Shown here one piece after another: positions 6,420 to 6,461 of a DNA stretch of 6,461 bases. The translations under genes and the position numbers were made by a program. The notes beneath the pieces are model-generated. The model worked only from the letters and a program-made list of their open reading frames with translations. It ran no database searches and was not told the origin of the DNA. Location of the stretch: assembly GCA_013152765.1 (NCBI GenBank), contig JAADFT010000123.1:1-6461 (forward strand), read 5' to 3'. Position 1 is the first letter of the stretch. Each line of letters starts with the position of its first letter. The stretch is from Calditrichota bacterium (GTDB lineage: Bacteria; Zhuqueibacterota; Zhuqueibacteria; Oleimicrobiales; Geothermoviventaceae).

Positions 6420-6456
6420 ACCGCTGCTTCTCCGAATGAGAGCAGCGGTTTCTTTT
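6420..6456 (+). terminator. Intrinsic terminator
   Basis: ACCGCTGCT (6420-6428) pairs perfectly with AGCAGCGGT (6441-6449). After one bulged T the stem continues with CTC/GAG (6430-6432 with 6438-6440) around a CGAAT loop, and the hairpin is followed by the T-rich tract TTTCTTTT (6449-6456). The T-run lies only on the 3' side, so it works for + strand transcription and most likely ends the HMA transcript. The 121 bases between that gene's stop and the hairpin contain nothing else I can identify. Confidence 0.88.
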
Positions 6457-6461
6457 GGTGG

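Overview
The window is a GC-rich, gene-dense stretch of bacterial chromosome, and every gene I can support lies on the + strand. An outer-membrane secretin and two lipoprotein-type signals point to a diderm (Gram-negative type) bacterium. Protein divergence and the unusual signalling architecture suggest a little-studied lineage rather than a model proteobacterium; I cannot name the phylum from sequence alone.

Positions 1-2771 hold the distal part of a type IV pilus assembly operon in the standard order pilN (5' end cut off by the window edge), pilO, pilP, pilQ. The genes overlap or are separated by a few bases. Together they encode the inner-membrane alignment proteins (PilN, PilO), a lipoprotein (PilP) linking them to the outer membrane, and the outer-membrane secretin pore (PilQ). 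pilM would be expected just upstream of the window.

Positions 2965-5603 hold a two-gene signalling unit. The first gene encodes a soluble histidine kinase with intact H, N and G boxes. Two bases later comes a 486-residue protein with three regions: a receiver domain, a cysteine-rich zinc-binding middle region that resembles the TackOD1 output domain, and a GGDEF-like C-terminus. Both end domains look catalytically degenerate. The receiver's phospho-acceptor aspartate is a glutamate (E58), and the GGDEF motif reads GSSGF. However, the RxxD motif that forms the c-di-GMP inhibitory (I) site in GGDEF proteins is kept at the correct spacing. This protein is the most interesting item in the window: it may be a phosphorylation-independent, c-di-GMP-reading regulator next to pilus genes.

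A roughly 300-base non-coding stretch (5604-5905) with one clear hairpin separates this unit from a small exported heavy-metal-associated (HMA) protein (5906-6298). That protein carries a GMTCTGC metal site and a lysine/cysteine-rich tail. A strong intrinsic terminator (6420-6456) closes the window.
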